This document shows, in pieces, positions 59,898-64,000 of a stretch of 64,000 nucleotides of DNA; position 1 is the stretch's first letter, and each line of letters starts with the position of its first letter. Below the pieces are notes generated by a model that worked only from the letters and a program-made list of their open reading frames with translations, did not search any database and was not told where the DNA came from. Source of the DNA: Actinomucor elegans (lineage: Eukaryota > Mucoromycota > Mucoromycetes > Mucorales > Mucoraceae); assembly GCA_026027325.1 (NCBI GenBank), contig JAMSLZ010000010.1, forward strand, positions 186,001 through 250,000, given 5' to 3'. The position numbers were made by a program, and so were the translations under genes.

Positions 59898-60310
59898 TGA
59901 TTGAGAGTGGTTACTTGTAAGAAGAATTGAGAAAAGAAAACGGGTCAGACAACTGGAAGTGGATGAAAAAGTAATGAGAACAGAAATGATTTCCCTTTTT
60001 TATACAGCTTTTTGAGCCAGTAGCTCTCAAAGGGACTCACCTTTCGGTCTACTTTATTTGGCTGGTAACACTGATTCCCTTTTAGGCTCTATATCTTCGG
60101 TGGTAGCAATTACAGCTGTAAAGAAAATAGCCAAGTGTTGACCAATCGCCGATCAATAATTACATCCAATTAAACCACATTATTTTTGTGACTATTTTTC
60201 TGGGCTACTGAGCCACTTTTGTGACCGTTAGTTATTTCGAAACCATTTTGCATTTTTTTTGGGCCCAAGCTGATTTAGTGTTCAACTTTTGTGCTTTTTA
60301 TCATTTAAAA
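59898..60310. promoter_or_regulatory. Divergent promoter between the zinc-finger gene and RRN3
   Basis: 413 bp head-to-head spacer, pyrimidine-rich near the zinc-finger gene. It contains CCAAT-like sites: GATTGG (as ACCAATCGCC, about 60139) and CATCCAATTAAACC (about 60164-60177). No other gene seen. Confidence 0.3.
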
Positions 60311-62978
60311 ATGCCAGTTCGCTCACCTACATTGAATGCCTCTGTGGTACATGAACCTATGAACCAAGATCTTGCAAAGAACGCGGTATCTACTTTGTCA
60401 GAAAAGGAAGAAACCAACGAGAACGTCAGTAAAGAAAAGCTGACCAACATGAAGCTTATGATGAAAACATTTGTTATGGGTGCTCTTCGAGAAAAAGAAC
60501 AGGTAAACTATTCTATTTCTTGTACTTGAGTTTACTATAAACTTGGGAACCAGTCCTATTGTGGTTTCTGTCATATACTATCTGGCCTATTTTTTCTTTA
60601 ATAGACGGTATAAGTTTTTGCTTTTTTTTTTGGTTGTTTTTTTTTCTTGCTTTTTTTCACTTGTAAAAAAAAGGAAAAAAAAAACAAATGCCAACTACTG
60701 CGGCATGTCCCCGTATATTGTAAGCATCTACTATTGAAACACCTCGAGAAATAGAGGATTCGATCACTGGAGCATGCGTATACGTTCGGGTAATTGCCTA
60801 TAGCTTTTAACGGGTCCAGAAAGTAATTAAATCCTATTGTTTCCATATTCAAAAGTTTTATCTTTATTGTATGATTAAAAAAGACAATTAAAGGCCAATG
60901 GAAGGGAAGAAAAAGGGAACTTGAACTTGGAAAAGTTCGATATTTCTTAAATATGGGATAACAGTATTTTGGTAGTTGGAGTCCATTGCCATGGAAAACG
61001 ATGTGGGCTTCTGACAATTTCCCGGCTTTTGGAATGAAGCTTCGGTCCTTCTTCAATTCTCTCATATTTCCGTCTATTATCCTTTATTCTTTTTTTTGAT
61101 TGCTGTTTTCTCCAATGCTAACCTTGTTCTTTTCCTTGTTATTAGGGAAACGTCACTCGCTACAATGAATTAGTCGAAATTTTGAGCAAAGATCCATCTA
61201 GTCCTGAAGCACCTTCTACATTGAAACTCTATGCTTGGATTGTTGTTTTATCGCAGTCTGTATCTCTTTTGGACAAGTCATGCGCTACATTAGTGGAAGC
61301 TGCTTTACAAGTCGATTGGAGCTTTCGAAACAAAGCCTTTGTCAATTCCTATATCGACTTTTTAGAAAACTTGGTCTCAGCTCATGCGTTTTATGTCGTG
61401 CCTGTGCTGAATTCTCTTGTACAAGGTTTTAGATACCGTAAGTAGCCTCCTTTGGATAGAAGAAGCAACTACTTAATGTGCAGAAATATAGGTACTCATC
61501 TTCCCGAAGGTGCAAAAGTAACCCGTACTGTATCTTATGATCGCTGCCATGAAGCTCTCCAATGTATTCTTCGACTTATTCCAACTGGTGCCAATTCTCT
61601 GTTTGTCAGTTTAGTTCGATTCATGCCTCACAAGCGTTTCAATTCAGCCGAACAAGCTGCTTATATCAAGAATATCCTTCACACTTCTGAATACGTCCCC
61701 ATGCTCCGTAAGCAGATTCTAGGCTTGGTAGTTGATCAGATGGTTCAAATCGACACGCAAATCCAGATTGAATTAGACGAAGTGGATGAAGACATTGAAT
61801 TTGATGTATACAACTTAAATTTTGATGAGGATTACGATACTGAAGACAGTGAATCAGAAGATGAATTAGAGATTGATGATGGTGAAGGAGAAATGTCGGA
61901 TGATGAGAGTATAGACTCGCAAATGTCTCATATCAATGCTGACCGTAAGGACACTGTGCTTCAAATCAAATATATGGTACGCAAGTTGGATGCCATGATG
62001 AACTTGACTTTCCAGTACTTTGCCAAATGCGCTCAATCCAGCTCTGTGGATATTCAAAACGAAATCTTCTATGCTTTGGTAGATATTTTTGACCGTTCTG
62101 TTCTCAAAATCATCAAGTCTCGCTACACTCAGTTTTTGATATTTTACTTTTGTTCGCTCAATGTGAATGTATATAGTGAATACTTTTTGGACCATCTACT
62201 TCAGCACATTACCGATCCGCTTAAGCCGAGTGTTACACGAGTCGCCGCAGCAGCTTATATTTCGTCCTATGTAGCGCGTGCAAAGTTTTTAGATGCTAGT
62301 ACCATTCAACGCGTGATCCTGGGCTTGTCTACTTGGTGTGATGGTTATGTGGATCAATATGAGCCACAGCTGCGCAACTTGGACTGTACTAAGCACGACG
62401 TATTTTACGCAACTGTACAAGCTACCATGTATATTTTCTGTTTCCGTTGGAGGGATCTTGTGATGGATAGCGACGATCTTGATATTGAAGAAGAAGAAAT
62501 GGACGATGATATAGTTGAAGAACACCGTCATTTGACTCATCCTGAATCTGGCTTTGGCAGTGGCGCGTCCCGTACCTGGTGTGTAGGCTTGCGTAACTTA
62601 CCTCGTTTGGTCATGAGCAAGTTTAACCCTCTCAAAATTTGTGCCCCAGCAGTTGTTCGTCAGTTTGCCAAACTGTCACGCAACACCCATTTCATGTACA
62701 TATACCCTATTTTGGAGAAGAACCGAGAGGTGTTTGTACCTGGGTTAGGTAGTGCCAATCTATTGCAGACGGTGCAAACCTTCTTTCCTTTCGATCCCTA
62801 CAAGCTGGATGGTAGTCGCGTATTTGTCGATAATATTTACTTTGAATGGATTGCGGATGATGATGATGAAGAGGATGAGGATGAAAGTGAAGAAGAAGAT
62901 GAATCTGAAGATGAAGACGTTACCTCTGGTATGATGGCTATGAGCATTAGTCCAAGTCCTACTCATTATTTACAGTAA
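60311..62978 (+). CDS. RRN3: RNA polymerase I initiation factor RRN3 (TIF-IA)
   Basis: Three exons (60311-60502, 61146-61437, 61492-62978) give 656 residues, start MPVRSPTLNASVVHEPMNQD. RRN3 landmarks: NVTRYNELVEILSKDP, RYRTHLPEGAKVTRTVSYDR, MLRKQILGLVVDQMVQIDTQ, the long acidic loop (EDYDTEDSESEDELEIDDGE), LFDRSVLKI-like VDIFDRSVLKIIKSRYTQFL, FYFCSLNVNVYSEYFLDHLL, VTRVAAAAYISSYVARAKFL, ATVQATMYIFCFRWRDLV and FFPFDPYKLDGSRVFVDNIY. The factor bridges RNA polymerase I and the rDNA promoter and is the growth-controlled switch for rRNA synthesis, often via TOR. The C-terminus has a second acidic tract (DDDDEEDEDESEEEDESEDE). Intron 1 is 643 nt, ten times longer than typical here. Secure. Confidence 0.95.
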
Positions 62979-64000
62979 TTTTCTTATCAAACCATTATAT
63001 ATATTTACCTTTTCATATTTTACATGCCACATCTACAATATATCACTGTATAAACGCTCTTTGACTATTTGCATATTTACCTACACTCTCTCGTATTGCT
63101 TTCTATCTACCATTATTTATAAATATCAATAAAAGATTTACAAGTTTTGCAAAAAAAGATAATTTACACGGAACCTATTTTAAAGATTCAAAGATGTAAC
63201 TGCCCCATTCTGGGCATGGAGTCCATACTAATCAAATGTGATATTTGACCCGGATCAGTGGAGTAATCTATAGGTCTGTACAGTAGATTAGTTTATATGA
63301 AATACATGAAAATTACTATAAATAACAGTAGCATAGCACAATATCTTTTTACAGCTATAAAATAAAGGTCGTAATAAATGCAGCAACTCATTTTGCACTT
63401 GGACTACTAATTAAATGTGACTTTTGACCGAGATCTGTAGAGCAATCTATAGATTCATGAATCTAGTTTGCCTAAAATACACGCATTATTTTACAAGCAA
63501 TCACCAAAATAGGACAGATGTATATAATACGTCAATCAAATGAGGATCTTGGTAAAAATTGTGCTTTTTTTTTTCTTTACATATATAAAAAAAAAAAAAA
63601 CGTGTACTGACCGTCGGATGCGTTATTAAACCGAAAGTTGAAGAATGTAGAAGAGCTGCACACCTCAACCCATATTTTCAAAAACCCTTTTCTTTATTGT
63701 GGAACACAAATACAGTAACTGGCTGTAAAAAACAACATGCATTTTATGTGGCATGGCTCTAATGACCTATAATAGATCTATTGACAGATAGCGGTCAAAA
63801 ATAATTAGAACCTTCAAAAAAGAGGTAAAATGGACCAACCCATCAGATGAAACAAACGAGGCTGTACTATATGATAGAAGTTAGGCAATATTTAATTATT
63901 CACATTTTATTATACTTGGGTTGTAGTGATATGTTTTTGAAAAGTGTAGATACATAAAAAGCAAGCCTTAATCTAAAATTGAGGCAAAGCCGCAGCCATT
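62979..64000. other. Spacer at the right edge of the window
   Basis: The RRN3 3' end (AATAAA at about 63129) is followed by two tandem repeat copies (63210-63500) and AT-rich sequence with T/A runs (63566-63600). No gene seen up to the window end. Confidence 0.5.
63210..63500 (+). repeat. Dispersed hairpin-core repeat, two best-preserved tandem copies
   Basis: Copy one: ACTAATCAAATGTGATATTT then GACCCGGATCAGTGGAG (from 63228), inverted repeat TAATCTA (63264-63270) with TAGATTA (63284-63290), then ATGAAATACATGAAAATTAC. Copy two, about 176 bp on: ACTAATTAAATGTGACTTTT then GACCGAGATCTGTAGAG, palindrome TAGATTCATGAATCTA (63450-63465), then TAAAATACACGCATTATT. These two define the family used to find the other copies. 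Confidence 0.65.

Overview
The window is a stretch of fungal nuclear genome, most likely from a Mucorales species (Mucoromycota). Reasons: AT-rich spacers with long A or T runs, genes broken by many short introns (about 45-80 nt, with gtaag-type donors and tag/cag acceptors), a full-length translation elongation factor 3 (found in fungi), a chitin deacetylase with a predicted GPI tail, and a DMPK/ROCK-like AGC kinase. Exon structures were built by hand from splice-site consensus, frame continuity and family conservation; no tool was run.

Layout. 1-446: C-terminal end of the TORC2 subunit SIN1/AVO1. 1.56-3.75 kb (-): tandem pair of intronless PHO85-type CDKs. 3.98-7.24 kb (+): AGC kinase with a long coiled coil. 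7.44-10.03 kb (-): Ser/Thr-rich single-pass surface protein. 11.99-13.07 kb (+): YbaK-type tRNA-editing domain protein in eight small exons. 13.23-13.79 kb (-): ricin-B-type beta-trefoil protein. 14.08-17.95 kb (-): VPS18. 18.62-19.58 kb (-): uracil phosphoribosyltransferase. 22.15-23.00 kb (-): membrane-anchored START-like protein. 24.14-27.27 kb (+): EF3. 27.46-30.51 kb (+): GPI inositol-deacylase BST1. 30.63-31.94 kb (-): ribosomal protein eS1. 33.88-34.10 kb (-): small coiled-coil protein, divergent from uS3 (34.33-35.33 kb, +). 36.66-39.28 kb (+): GCFC-domain splicing factor, tail to tail with POP7 (39.28-39.92 kb, -). 41.01-42.00 kb (+): MBA1/mL45-like mitochondrial protein. 42.28-43.56 kb (-): chitin deacetylase. 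43.91-45.21 kb (-): ceramide synthase. 48.28-50.51 kb (+): glutamate-cysteine ligase. 52.22-53.38 kb (+): SAICAR synthetase. 58.80-59.90 kb (-): C2H2 transcription factor. 60.31-62.98 kb (+): RRN3.

Most genes are unrelated housekeeping functions, as expected of a eukaryotic chromosome: ribosome production and translation (RRN3, eS1, uS3, EF3, POP7), membrane and wall biogenesis (LAG1, BST1, chitin deacetylase), vacuolar traffic (VPS18), nutrient and stress signalling (SIN1, PHO85 pair, AGC kinase, zinc-finger factor), and purine, pyrimidine and glutathione metabolism (ADE1, FUR1, GSH1). I found no operon-like system, CRISPR array or convincing tRNA gene.

The less ordinary material is: a dispersed, partly tandem repeat family (about 165-177 bp spacing) whose copies keep a conserved arm next to an inverted-repeat core of varying sequence; a 3-nt micro-exon in the uS3 gene; two GC-AG introns; a chitin deacetylase whose last intron decides between a GPI anchor and a His/Asp-rich tail; an in-frame upstream extension of glutamate-cysteine ligase; a cluster of ACGCGTCA-like motifs upstream of VPS18; and several decayed coding relics, one recognisable as a DDE transposase.
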